A stretch of DNA of 64,000 bases from the NCBI GenBank assembly GCA_013399695.1, contig VXAU01002231.1, positions 900,316 to 964,315 of the forward strand, read 5' to 3'. A program made the translations under genes and the position numbers. The DNA comes from Formicarius rufipectus. Its lineage: Eukaryota; Chordata; Aves; Passeriformes; Formicariidae. The notes beneath the pieces are model-generated. The model was not told where the DNA came from. It did no database searches and worked only from the letters and a program-made list of their open reading frames with translations. The first letter of the stretch is position 1. Every line of letters begins with the position of its first letter. Below are positions 11,166 to 24,200 of the stretch, in pieces.

Positions 11166-14100
11166 AGAAAGTATTCACAAAATCCTGTCTTGAAGGTTAC
11201 ATTTCAGTAGTAGCCACTTCAAACTACTGGCATAATTCCTTCATCCAGTTATGAAAATAATAATCAGAAAATGAGATAATGATAATAAATATGGGTATGG
11301 GGCCCCTAGGGCTTGGGGCTTTTTTCATATTAACCATAAAGTTCCCAATATCTTATCTCAACGTTAAGGTCAGCACTACACTGGCTAACACAGTATTGAA
11401 ACAGTACTTGTAAAAGTTTAACATTTCTTATTAAATGATGCAAAATCATTTTAATAGAAGAGATGTTTCTACAACTCATTGAAATGTTTTGGACAGTAGC
11501 CTTAAAGAAGTAAGATTTTATACAAAGAAGTTTTATAAAGGCAAGCAAGAAAAATGGTATATTTACAAGAACTCTAAACAGGAAGACAGAAATGCTTACT
11601 AATCATTTTTTGTCTCTTAGCCGGTGGAAATCAGGAGATTGTATCAATCCCATATGATGTTGAAATAAAGATTTGCTGCCTGTAAGACTGGGATACAATT
11701 AAAGATTTTACAGATTAACAAAACATAACTCTCACTGAAGTCTTAAAGGAATTAACTTAGGACCTGACTAGGAATTGGTTTTATTTAAGATTTCACTGTG
11801 AAAATAAAATAAAATAAAAAAATTCACAAATCTGTGAGGAATCCCAGTTCCCAGGGAAAGAAAGCGTGTGGTGCATCCACCAGCTGAATAACTAGCAAAC
11901 ATATCACAAGGTAAAATTTGTGTGTTCTGTGTATGAAAAACAGACCAGAAAAAGAGTGTAGCTGATGCAACTGTGCTGCATTGGGTCTACATGGCGAGAG
12001 GGACAAAAATGTTACTTTCTTAGAAAATTCTGCTTTCCCCAGTAGGACCAGAAAATTCCTGGTGCCAAGTGTCCGGGTACCATACTTGACAGCAAACTTC
12101 TGTGGCTAATAGTACAATGTCAAAGGCTAACTCTCAAGTCAGCAGCAGAAAGGGGAGGTTATCTTGCAGTTTTTTTGCAAACATAACTGGAAACAGGAGC
12201 CCCTTTTCAAAAACACAGGTAAAGATTTTTGCTTATCTAGGTTCCTGACTTTTGCTGACCAGGTAAGCAAACAGAACATATAGAAGGGATATCTCTTCAA
12301 CAAGTCTCTGGACATTGGTGACCTTTCCAAGCATCAAAAACTGGAGTAATCTTTTCATCTCAGCAGTTCTAAAACTAGTGCCCAGGGATTTCTCCTTATT
12401 TTGAAAATACATATTTTCTACTTCAGACATCAGATCAGATCACATTTCCAGCATTTTTCCTTCATGATTCTGCTACAAACCCACATTTACAAGACACTGA
12501 GATCTAAGAAACAGATTCTTCAGGATATAAACCTTTAGTATATATAGCCAATATAGTAAGTACAACATTGCTACCAAAAATCTTATCCTTATTAGAATGG
12601 ACTAAATTAATTTTCCTCTTGACAGACAGAACTGGTGAAGGGGCATCACCACAGACCTGACTCGCTTTCTTTTTGTCAGAGATCTTCCTCATACTAATCT
12701 GTATCCCTTTCCAGTAATGTATTTCACTTTCAAATTTTTCTGGTACATTTTCATGATCAGTGACTGACAGTCTCATGGAGTTACAAGGTCAGTTATGCCT
12801 GACCTGCATTTCTATTTCCTCCCAACAGCAATGAGGAAGGATTGCATACTTCTTTCTAATGTTCCTGGTGGAATGATTAAATATGTCAATGTTTGTGTGT
12901 GACAAGATGATAGGGTGGAGAAGGAGAAAATAACATGCTTCTAAGTTACAAAGTCCAGTCTCAGAAATATAAGTAATTCATCTTAGAGTGTGAAGTAAGA
13001 TGTGTTTACACAGTCTCTAGAGTATCAAAATTGGGTGTTACAGAAGAATATGTTATACATTTTATAAAAAGGAATGCCCTTTGAGTCCAGTACATTTTTC
13101 CAGGGATTTGAAAGAGCAGGAGCGCTACTCATCTCCCAAATCAGAGTCATCCAAAAATAGTTTCTCTCTCTTCTTCTCCTACTGTTGATTAATTAGGAGT
13201 AGTTTTCCCAGGTAAGGATCAGGTGTGCAGAAAATGGAACCTGAACAGGGTCTGTACAGGTAGCTGAGCCAGGAATAGTAAAGTGATGTGAACCCTCAAA
13301 GACTTTCTCCAGAGTTGGCTAAAAAGTGATATTACTACTGTAAAGGCCATCAGAACTGCTGACTGTGTCAGCAAAAATGTAAGCTACTCATCAGGTTAGC
13401 TGATGCTACAGAAAGGAGAGACTCAAGCAATTAAATCCTATTATCAATTACATTAATTTATTAGGTGGCAATCTACCAATCAAATGTCATGCTGCCATGC
13501 CAGGCTTCAGCTGCTGGGTGATAAGAGAAGACAGCTTTCTGAATCCTCCTGTATTTCAGGTCCTCTGGCAATTTAGTGATCAGAACATCAAGTGAAGGCT
13601 GAATGTGGCTTAGAGCCAACAGATAATTTATGAAGCAAGTGTGTAATAGCAGAAGCTCATCAAGAATGTAGAGAGCTAGTGCCTATAGTCCTATTTTCTT
13701 TTTATGTTATTAGAATGCATGAAATGTGTTCAGTTCACATTGTGGGGAAAAAGACTCTGGGTTAATTTTCTGTAACAAATGTAGCTCAGAGAGCAGTACC
13801 AGAAGCTTTTCTTTTCTGTGTAATATGCTTCAGCACCAGTCATTGTTGAAATGTTTATTGTTAAAAAAAAAAAAAAAAAAAAATTAAAGGAAAATTACTT
13901 TCTTTCTTAAGCTGAAGCTTTCATAGGACATTTTTACTTAGGCAAAGATTTTTTTTTCCCCAGGCAGCCCCAAATGCAGACTTTTTTTTTCCTTTCAAAA
14001 ACGAATGTTGAAAACAATTAAATTAATTTGAAATTTATTAAAGATATTAGGATTAAGATAAAGATTAGGATATATTTCTCAGTATGTTTTATGAGGGTTA

Positions 14101-15440
14101 TTCTAAAAAAAGGACAACTCATGACAAGCAACAGCCTTTTAGTTTTGTCACTTCAACAAAAGGAAGAAATACCTTACAAGTAACAAGTAGTAAACTGAAA
14201 TAAATAAAATCTGTTGAACCAGTTGTAAACAAATTTATTATTTGACAGAGAAATTCACACAGATGATAAGTTTCACATAAGATACATTAAATCTGGGTCT
14301 GTGCTGTTTGCTATTGCTTGTACTGTAATGCTATTTTTTTGTTAAACACATGAATAAAAGTAACATTGTAATAATTAATAATTCTGTATTGATTTATCAT
14401 GTCAATTATATAGTTACCATTATTTTATTTTATTAGTAACTTAAGTACTAGTAGTTACATTATAAAGAATAGCACTAGTAATAGCATTGACAGCTGTCAA
14501 AATTAGGTCAATTGTAGTACATGTGCATATTGTAGCTTGTGCATATTCTACTTAATTTTCATTATATATTTTAAAATATCTGTTAATATATAGCTTAAAG
14601 AGCTGGGACAGGTCCCTCAGTAGCTACAGGTCTATACAGCTTTGCAAGGGCATGGTCTACGGAGCTAAAAGTGCAAAAATGCACAAAGAATCTAAATATT
14701 TCAGCATTTATTGGAGAATACATGGAAAAGACAGAGATGCCCAATTTTCAACATATCTTCCTAAGATCAAGTTACAAAACCAGTTCCTCTTTATGCAGCC
14801 TTATTTCAGTCCTGAAACAATAAACCTCAACTAAACANNNNNNNNNNNNNNNNNNNAAAAAAAAAAAAAAGCAGCTCTATAGAGACATATGTAATCACAC
14901 AAAATCTATAAGAAGGTACACAAAAAGGCTCATAAAATAATATAGGAAGCGCTTGTTTTGACATTGCTAAAATTGTCCTTATTTCTCTGCAATCTCTATT
15001 TTCTTTGCAGTAATTTTTTGTCCTCTTATTAATGTATTTTGTAATACAACAGTGTCTTTCCCAAGATTTCAGTTTAGCTAGACAAGAAACTCTGCTTAAA
15101 CATTTGTTTAGCTTTCTTTTCAGCAAAGAGCAGACACAGTGATACCACCAAACTGCTAGTTAATAGAAGTAAGCTCTGTGGATGAGAGTATCCAAGGACT
15201 AATTAAACTCCAGAGGAAGAAAAAGGAAGTGAAAAGGATCTGTTGAATGGAAGCAGGTCTGATGGGATTAGAAGGAGGTGGGGTAAGGAGGTTTAAATGG
15301 AAGACAGATAAAAATGTTTAAAGTCAGTTTAGCTCTGGGAAGAAAAATTCTCATAAAAACTCTGATAAGTTTTCTGCAAATCCAGTCATCCCCGCTTTGA
15401 CCAGGATTTTGTTTAGTGTTTCACTGTTGCCTGAGCCCCA
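11166..15440. other. Unique AT-rich spacer with an assembly gap
   Basis: No gene was recognised. It holds a 21-base poly-A (13863-13883), purine-rich sequence near 15190-15300 and a gap beside poly-A (14838-14870). The minus-strand 90-codon frame at 12504-12776 has a protein-like composition but no motif I know, and no splice or promoter context was found. Confidence 0.5.
14838..14856. other. Assembly gap (19 N) abutting poly-A
   Basis: A run of N is followed at once by 14 A residues, so the gap most likely hides homopolymer that could not be read through. Confidence 0.97.
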
Positions 15441-16521
15441 TGTGCTAGATTTTAAAGGCAAGGTTTTGGTAGCACGTGACTACAGGAGTGACTTCTGCAA
15501 GAAGCTGCAAGAAGCTTCTCTTGTGTCCAACAGAGACAATGCCAGACAGCTCCACAACAGACCTGCTGCTGGCTGAGCCCAAGCCCATCAACAATGGTGG
15601 TAGCACCTCTGGGATAACTGATTTAAGAAGGGGGAAAAAAACCTGGAGAGAGGAGATGGAATATGTGAGAGAAATACCTTTGCAGACACAAAAGCCAGCG
15701 AGGAAGGTGGGGGAGGAGATGCTCCAGGTGCTGGAGCAGAGGTTCCCCTGCAGCCCGTGGAGGCAGCTGTGCCCTGGCAGCCTATGAAGGTCCACAGTGG
15801 AGCAGAGATCCTCCTGCAGACCATGGAGAAGCCCCACACCAGAGCAGGTCGGTGCCCAAGAGGCTGTGAGCCTGTGGAAGCTCCTGGAGTAAGATCCTGG
15901 CAGGCTCTGTGGGTCTGTGGAGAGAGTAGCCCGTCCTGGAACAGGTTTGCTGGCAGGACTTGTGATGCCACAAGGGACTCATGCTGGAGTAGCCTGTGCC
16001 TGAAGGATTGTTCCCTGCAGAAGGGGCCCATGCTGGAGAAGTTCCTGAACTACAGCTTGTAGGAGAGACACACAGTGGAGTTCATGGAGGGAGCGACCTC
16101 CACGCTGGAGCTGGGGCAGAGGGTAAGTAGTCTTCCCCGTGGGGAGGAACGAGCAGCAGAGATAACATGTGATGAACTGACTGTAGCCCTCATTCCCCAT
16201 CCTCCCATGCTGCTGATGAGGACGAAGGAGAGAAAATAGAAAGTAAAGTTAGTCCCAGGATGATGGGAGATTGTGCTTTTGCAAGGAAGGTTTTAAAGGT
16301 TTGTCTTTATTTCTCTTTATCCTACTCTGATTTGATTGATAATAAATTAATTCATTTTCCCCACGTGAAGTCTTTTTTGTTCATGATGGCAACTGGTGAG
16401 TGATCTCTCCCTGCCCTTATCTTGACCCATAAGCCTTCTGTTATATCTTGTCTCCTCTGTACAGCTGATGGAGCAGATTTGGTGGGCACCTGGCATCCAG
16501 CCAAGGTAAACCCACTGCACC
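15441..16521 (+). mobile_element. Solo LTR with internal tandem modules (copy 2)
   Basis: About 1.08 kb, and GC-richer than its surroundings. It starts TGTGCTAG, passes 'aaggttttggtagca' (15461 on) and 'tctgggataactgatttaag' (promoter region), then several degenerate modules of the 'cc-cacgctggagcag' type between 15720 and 16110. These are followed by 'gataataaattaattcatt' (16339 on), 'tttgttcatgatggcaactgg', 'gtgagtgatctctccctg' and the terminal 'ggtgggcacctggcatccag'. I recognise this architecture as a songbird ERVL-like LTR (TguLTR5-like; name from memory). The frames of 100-147 codons on both strands inside it (15445-16062) result from GC-rich modular repeats and are not genes. No clear target-site duplication was found, and the ends are approximate within a few bases. 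Confidence 0.8.
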
Positions 16522-16820
16522 AACCAACGAGGTTAGAATAGTTACTCTTTGCAGGAGTACATGGGTCAGTAGAGTGAAGATGCAAAGGATGAATTCTGTA
16601 CTCAGTATGTTTAATTTTGAGCAATATGAGATTAAGAGCCTTGTAATTTAGCCACATTAAAGTAGCTTTTCGTATACAACTATTCATAAGCCAGACTTAA
16701 ATTTTCATTCTGAAGTACAGTAACTGAATTACTTACATAAAATAATGATTGAACATATAAAAACAATTTCCTTCCCCCACTACTGTTCTAAAATGGAATT
16801 TAATTGATTTTTAAGACTAA

Positions 16821-16852
16821 ATTTATTGTGTGGCAGATATCCCACAATAAAT
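16821..16852. other. Perfect inverted repeat (hairpin)
   Basis: ATTTATTGTG (16821-16830) is exactly complementary to CACAATAAAT (16843-16852). After one bulged T the stem can extend by GG/CC, leaving a 7-base loop. It lies in unique AT-rich sequence. No uridine run or gene is next to it, so a terminator role is not suggested. Confidence 0.75.
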
Positions 16853-19800
16853 ATTGTGGCTCAAACTTTGGTGGTATCTTTGTGATTTTTTGTTCCTAGT
16901 AATGGAAAAACGCGAGGTACATCTTTTTTGTATAGACTGGTACAGTTACCAGCAATAATAGCATAAATACACAAACAGGCTCCTCACTCTCTTCAGAAAT
17001 GTCTAAAAATTAAGCCCTACAAATTCTGAACTATAAATAAATCAGAAAACCCTGGGTTTGATTTGCCTGACTCAAAACCTTTATTTCTAAAAATGAGTCC
17101 TGCTGTGTGATTTAAATTTATCTTGGAGTATAGATTAAAAAAAAAAAAAAAAAAGCCTCTGAGCCATTACTTTTTCAGTTGGGCCTTGCTGCTTCCTTTT
17201 TTTTTTTTTTTTAATAGGCCATGAGAGATGGCTTGACCTTAAATGAATACATTTAGAAAAATTGTATTAAAATGCAAACACCAACACTGAGACTCTCAAA
17301 GTTACTTTTTACGCTGTAATAAAATGTAAGGTATAGGACTGCCAACATATCACACAAATCCCTTATTTAAATCCTTTTTCCAAGTTATCTTAATCAGATA
17401 AATGTGCAGTACTTCGGTTAATAGTATTTGGTTAATAATCTGTGGTTTGGTTACTTGCATTAATTTAGGGTTTCAAGGTGTTTCTTTTTTTTCTTATGCC
17501 TGCACTCTGGAAAGGCTGATAAGCAACAAGAGAGTCCTCTGTTATTAATCTTTTTGCTATCACACACATAAATACAGATTGAGTTAATCCTGTGATGGGA
17601 TCTGTAATAGTCACTTGAAGTAAAGTATAGGAAATTACAGGCCAGAATCAAACTGGGATCCAGATTATTTAGGTATAGAATTTTCATAAGCCTCCTGAAG
17701 ACTCAATAGGATGTCTTCATCTTTACAGAGGACCTTGAACAATTTACTTAGCTAGAGTAAAATAGAGAAGATATACTGTCCCTGATGATGTTGGCATATA
17801 CACTTGTGAAAGGAATTCTTTGTTACTAGTAATAATTACTCTAATTAATTTTTCATGTCACACAATTTGGAGTTTCAAGTTCCATTAGTCTTTATTCTTC
17901 CATAATAAGATAAAGGTAAGTGAGCAGAATGAAACATACAGAATATAATGACAGAAAAATAGGGCAACTTAGATAATGCAAATAAAGCCCAAGGTTTTCA
18001 AATGTTTGAATGCCTCTTTCAACAATACAGAATAATTCCATAATCCCTTCACTTATACATACCTTTTTATCTTTGATGGGAAGCAGTTAACTGCATATGG
18101 TTTTGAGGCAATTTAGTTGATGCTGCATTATGTGAATCTAGTTTTGCACTGCAATTATGCCGGAATTGAAAACAAAAGAAAAACATCCTTGTGAATAGAG
18201 TCCTGTGAATTTTTTTCTGAGCATTTTAGCCGTTATCATCCCTATTGACTTGTTTATTACTTCTTAATGAGCTCTTTTGTTAGTCCCTCTAATCATCAAC
18301 TTGCACCATAAAAGACTAGGAACTTAAGTTTGATTTTTCTGGTTTCAAGCTAGTGTTACTTCACTGATTTTATTTGAACACATCTTTATTTCTACCTGTT
18401 TAATACAATAATCAAATAAATGTTTTTCTTATATCTTTTTTTTCTTATCAGTTCTAAGAAGACCTCACATTAGTCTATTTTTAACCCCTCTCAAGTAGGA
18501 TTTTATTTCTTATCATCACTTTAGGAATCAGATTAACTTCCCCTGTTGGTGTCCTCAGCATGGTAGCATTAACCTAATTTTATGTTTTGGGGCATTAAAC
18601 AAATGTATGTCAGGAATAGGTACAGCTGATCCTTAGGTATAGAATTGTGGATAGGAACAGATGAATTCTCATGGTCTCTTTTTGCTCTTTTTAATGATGT
18701 CACAACTAAGTCTGTGTTATCTATTTTGTAATCACAGGAACACAGACAAGATGTTTGCGATGAAAATTTCTCACTCATGAGTCTCTGGCTACCAAATTGT
18801 GTGTCAGAGTATTTGGATGCATCCAAAGGCTCACTGCCTTGAAAAGGACTTCCATGTGGCCCAGAATGGTCACCATCTCACAGATAAACCATACAATTCT
18901 GAGACAGATTTTGTTAAAAGAGAATTTATAATCACAAACCAGCCTTCAAAAAGCCTGAAAAATCTCCAATTATGTTTACTTAGATATTTGTTCTAAAAAG
19001 CAAAAAATATAGGCCATTACTGAACTTAATTAGATATCACTAGGGCACTTATATCACATGCAAAGGACTTGGATGCTAAAAAAGAAGGGATCACAAAAAA
19101 AAAATATTAGGAAAAAAAAAGGCCTTGCTTTTTGNTTAATCCAACCTTTGCTCCTTTAATTCTTCCTGTTGCTTACACATAGCACCACAGAATTTACAAA
19201 ATCCATGCTGGAATCTCTTCCAAAGTCATACAAGCACCAAATACAAAAATTCTGTTGTATGAAAAAGCAGAAATGTACATCACTTTGGGAAACACTTTGC
19301 TAGATCTGACTGTCAGACTCAGTGAGCACAAATTGAAACATGTCAAAAGCAACAAGTAGTTGATTAAGAGCATGTCTACATCATCTCAGTGTTCTATATT
19401 CATCATGATTATGATAGAAGGTCATTTGCCTATCACACTTACCTCCACTAAAGATATAAAAGATACATGTTATCTAAGGCAGTGTAGGTGATTTCTGTGA
19501 ATTACTGAAACTCATAAATTTTATTTGTTAGAATGGCTAAGGTCAGCTGGTTTGTGATATGTGGAGACTAATCACTAGATTTCTCAACTTTATGTTAATA
19601 TATATTAACTCAGAATTTATTATTCTTGATAACCCTTGTATATATTTAATTCCAGCCTTAAAAAAATTAAGTAAGTTTACTATATTTATCAATATGCATT
19701 TTTCAGTACTGGAAACATTCAGGACAGTGTTTATGTCCTACTTCAACATTACAATGTACAGTGTGAAGAAAAAAATTCTGGGACATTTGGTAAGTAGATC

Positions 19801-19866
19801 CTGAGAACACATCTAAAGTGAGAGGGGAACCAAGTTCAGAGAGAAAGATATGTAAGTCTCTAAGTC

Positions 19867-20274
19867 ATGTGCTGTGGGAAGCAGATAAAGAAAGACAAAT
19901 ATCCTGTTCTCAACACAATTGGTGATGTTTCTAAACAGGAAAACATATTACCATGTAAAAGGAAAACAATCTTCTGTGGGATTCCTGTTGTCTGTAACAC
20001 TTGCTATGAAGATATCATATGGAATAAGAAAAAGAATCAGGAACACAGTCCAAAAGAAAGAAAATCATTTCTTAAGGTGAATGTGAATCACATCACCCAG
20101 ATCCATTTTCCACAACACTTCCAGTCCAACTGCCTCTACCTTGCTGTTGACAATGAATGGTCATTGTCATGGCATAGACAATTTGTCTCTAAATTATTAA
20201 GAAGAATCCTGTGCAGTAGAGACAATGACTGCTTTGAGACAGAGCAGATCTCCCACAGATCACTGAGGCAGTAG
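19867..20274 (+). other. Isolated 135-codon ORF, function unknown, probably non-coding
   Basis: This is one of the longest open frames in the window outside gaps and repeats. The predicted product is lysine- and cysteine-containing, with several CxxC-like spacings near its middle (C-G-I-P-V-V-C-N-T-C), and no domain I can name. There is no signal peptide, transmembrane segment or repeat. The start has no convincing Kozak context, and no promoter or splice context was seen. In sequence this AT-rich a frame this long is unusual but possible by chance. I would not call it a gene without transcript or conservation evidence. Confidence 0.2.
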
Positions 20275-21194
20275 GGATCATCAAAGAGGTGATGGTCCTG
20301 GTATCCATGGAAATATTGCAGAGTAGACAAGGAAACAGTCTGCAGCAAATGTGAATGAGAAGACCTGTAGGTGACTGTTTTGAAAGTGCTGATTGTAAAG
20401 AACAAAGAATACTGGGCCTGTAGTATACATTGAGGCATTGGCACTGTGTAGGGAGCCCTTACTGAGGATCACCCATATGGAGGAATTAAGGTATTAAAGA
20501 ATTAAGGTTCTTCCTTTCTAATATCTGAATTAATTTCCCTCTCAGTATCAGTGTGTATGCTCAAAGTACTAGTTTTCTGTCACCTCCTTCTTGTCCTCTT
20601 TCCGCTTTACTTATTCTGGTGGATGCTTACACAATATTGTGTCTTTATCTAATTCTGTGTGTTCTTCTTCTGCTAACATATCTCCTTTTTACTTGCCGTT
20701 CTATTTACCCCTTCCTCCCCAACCCCCAAACTTAATTTCACAGTCACAGTCTAAAAGTCATTGGATTTTTACTCACTTTCCCTGTCAGCTTTGCTGCTAA
20801 ATTTCAGGTGCACATGCCATCTACACGTACCTTGCTGTAATGAAAATAATTACTGCTGATTACCAATTGCTAGGTTTGAGAATACAGATTTGTTATCCCC
20901 CGAAGCAATGATGAAGGCTATTATGCCTCTTTCATTTTAATTCTGTAAAATGTGACACATAAGTAATGCTATATAAAATAAATTTGTGTTCACAATTGAA
21001 TGTTTCCACTCCTTTTTTTTTTTTTTTTTTGTTATACCACGATAAAACAGGTAAATAAAGAGATCAAAAATACCCGTCTGGACTTCCAAAATGACACCAC
21101 ATATATAATTCAGGTGTTATAAAAGCAACCAATTTTTAAAGTATTTAAACCCATCCCAAGGATCCCAAAGTCACTGAGTCTTCAACAAAAGGGG

Positions 21195-21230
<36 letters not shown>
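21195..21230. repeat. Poly-A tract (36 A)
   Basis: The longest homopolymer in the window. Others of 14-21 bases occur at 13863-13883, 17137-17154, 23475-23492, 24744-24763, 56359-56373 and 63184-63200 (A), and 17197-17212, 21013-21030, 27951-27964, 32141-32156 and 33308-33323 (T). CR1 does not leave poly-A tails, so these are not ends of the window's LINEs. Confidence 0.97.
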
Positions 21231-21232
<2 letters not shown>

Positions 21233-24200
21233 TATGAAAGAAAAACAATCACTTGAAATGACCAGAGCACTGAAACAAACTTAACAAACTTCTGTCCTTT
21301 AGGAACATCTTATATCAAGTCACTTACAAACTTTTGTATAACTTAGTTTAGAAAACACCAATTTTCACAGAGAATGGAGGATAGCTTTGTCTTTAACATT
21401 AATCTCTTAATATATTCCTCAACATCTAAAAAAAATCACAATAAGCAGAAAGCAGCATTCAGACATTTGTGTCCTCAAACACAGTATGAGCATACAGTGT
21501 ATGTTCCTGAGAAATCAGAATAAACAATGCTTTATGTTGAAACCATAGACTTTTATTGCAATATAGTACATTTTCTCTTCTATGCAAGTAATACTTCCTC
21601 ATACACAATCATTTTAATAGCTAAAACCCAAAAACTAGCTAAATGGCAATAAGTCTTGTTAGGGGGAACTGCTTCTTGACTGACTAGAATTGAAAAATAA
21701 ATATATTTTATCTTGGCTTTTCTTTCAGTAGATCAATCACTACTTATCTGTTTTGGCATATTCTGGTGACTTGAATTCCACCCAAATCCTTCTGTCTATA
21801 ACTTCCTAATGGGAAACTCTTTATTCAGTGCTCTTGCCAGAAGTTTTGAATGTTTTTTGATATCTAGAATAACCTAACTTTCTTCACAAAACTTGGGGAG
21901 ATTTTAGTTACTTGGCACATCGCTGCAGCTACTGAATGCTTCTGTGCCTCCTTCTCTTGAAGTCCCCATGGACCATACCAGTGAAACCACTTCAGTGTAC
22001 AATTCCCCCCTGAGTGTAATAGTCCTCTTTTTTTTGGTTAGAAACAGATATAGGAAGATTCCCTCACAAAAATGTTTATGAAGGTGAACAATTCATATGT
22101 TAAGCACTCACTACTTTTATTTAAAGAAACTCCTTTTAAAGTATATCTCTTCCCCTCATAATATTCTAATTTGAAAACACATCAGTTTGTCAGCACTTCT
22201 ATGTGATTTTATGTTCAACCTCTTAAAACTTAATAAAGAATACCCTTAAATACAGCATTTTGCCTTGTTTTTTTTTGTGATTTATAACTCACAAAATCAT
22301 ACTGAAGATTTTTTCAACTGGGTTTATATCTAGTAAAGTACTATGCATAAAAATGCTAAGATGTGTATGAAAGAAATAGAATTATGTATGTTGAATGTAT
22401 TTTATTTCTGTAGAATTTAGACTAATATTGACACGACAGGGCTTCATTGGAGAAACCTAGCTGAGCACTATAGAAACTTGAAACAATAGAAAGGCATCCA
22501 CCGTGATAGTGACTGTGCTCTAGAAGCTGTCTATAAAAAGGTTACCAAAGGTTACCACTAATAGTTATTGCATTTCACATAATTTCAAAACTACAGGGAG
22601 TAAAACCCATATAAATTTGAAGAAAATTATTTTCACAACATTTTATGGTACCGTAAGGAATCAGATTCCAAATTTCTGAAATTATACCAAAATGAAAGCT
22701 GTTTGGAAGTGATTTAAGAAAAGCAGATGAGAAAACCTCATTGACATAGGTAGAAATGTCCATTTTTCGTACTGAGAAATGTTCTGCTTTACTAAAATTC
22801 AGCCAATATAGATTTTGAAAATTTGTGCATGTAGGCAATAAAAAGCTCTAATTTTGAATGCAGAATTAGATGATATTAAAAAAAATAAACAGAAGTAACA
22901 CAACCCCGAGAAGCAGTTTTATTTTCTGCATATATGAGATTAACAACTGAAATAATCTAAAGAAATATGAGTCCAAATAAATAATACTAAACATTACTAG
23001 GAATATTTATAGTATTATTAAGCACATAACCTGTGCTTCTACTACTCTAAAGAATTTATAATTCAGTGTACTGGGTTTTTCAGTTTTGTCTGTTTGGTTT
23101 TTTGTGTTTCAGGGTTTATTTTAAGGAAACTCTTAAGACAATTCTAGGTATAAATTAAAAAAAATAATAAAAGGAACAGTCATGAATTTATTTTTCCAAA
23201 GCATTTTTAAGTGGAGAATATCAGTTACAAGAATCAAATAATCAATTTTTTAAAATCAAATTTTGATTATATAATGGATGTCAAGAAATATGAGAAAATT
23301 CATATGTAATTCGAATCTCTAACTGTAACAAAGTCAGGGATAAAATAGGATTTATTAAGCAAAAATTCATTTTAATGATAAGCATGCAAAGACTTTCTTA
23401 ATCAAATATTATACAGAGACAGGTAATAATGATTCTAAAGCCTAAATGTGTCGTAAATCTTCACCTTCTTTGGGAAAAAAAAAAAAAAAAAAGTTAGAGG
23501 ATCAATTGGATGAAACACAAAAGCAGGAAATTATCTTTCTCTGAATTATACTCTATGGGCATCATAATTTGTAATATTGCCCATATCTTCCAGTAAATGA
23601 AGCTGTGTGCAGAAAATAGGTTACTAAATAATGTCAACCATATATAAGTTTTTATTCTCTGAGTTGAAGAGTTCCTGTATCTTTGAGCCAAACTAGTTAC
23701 AATGAGCACTATTAAATCAGAAATATTTAATGATCACTATGCAAGCAAGCTTCACTGCGTGACAAATGTAAGCCTCCTAAAATTACAAAGTAGTGTTTAT
23801 ACTATTTCTTACAGCAGTTGTTACATAATTTTTTATTGTTGCTATTATTATTACTTTGTTCTTTATGCTAAAACAAAAATCTGCAAAGCCTAATATATGA
23901 ACAAGAACTGCTTTACAAATGAAACACTTAATGGTTTGTAATATTAATATGAATATATTATCAAATATTTTCACAAGAATTCTATTCACAATCTATAATT
24001 TTGTGAATTAAAACAATTAATTTAAACAATACTTTTTTAAAATTAGATTCTAAGGGCTGAATTTTAAAAACCAATATAAGTAAGAATGTTCATTCTTCAT
24101 AGTTTGAAGTGTGACAACCATAATTAAGATCCTAATTATATGGTTTCTAATTAAGTTTAAAAATCCAGTGAAAATAGATACTATTGGGTGAAATTCAACT

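Larger units (their letters stand above)
16522..21194. other. Unique AT-rich spacer with hairpin, homopolymers and an isolated ORF
   Basis: Contains a perfect 10-bp-arm hairpin (16821-16852), poly-A (17137-17154) and poly-T (17197-17212) about 40 bases apart, a single ambiguous base at 19135, a 135-codon ORF (19867-20274) and a pyrimidine-rich strand at 20570-20730. There is no transposon I can name. Confidence 0.5.

Noticed and set aside
8721..15440. Internal region of a provirus between the two modular LTRs
   Set aside because: No gag, pol or env-like frame is visible; the sequence is AT-rich and includes an old MIR/L2-like relic, so it is ordinary host DNA.
15445..16062. Frames of 101-147 codons on both strands
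   Set aside because: They sit in the GC-rich modular LTR; open frames on opposite strands together point to composition, and no retroviral motif is present.
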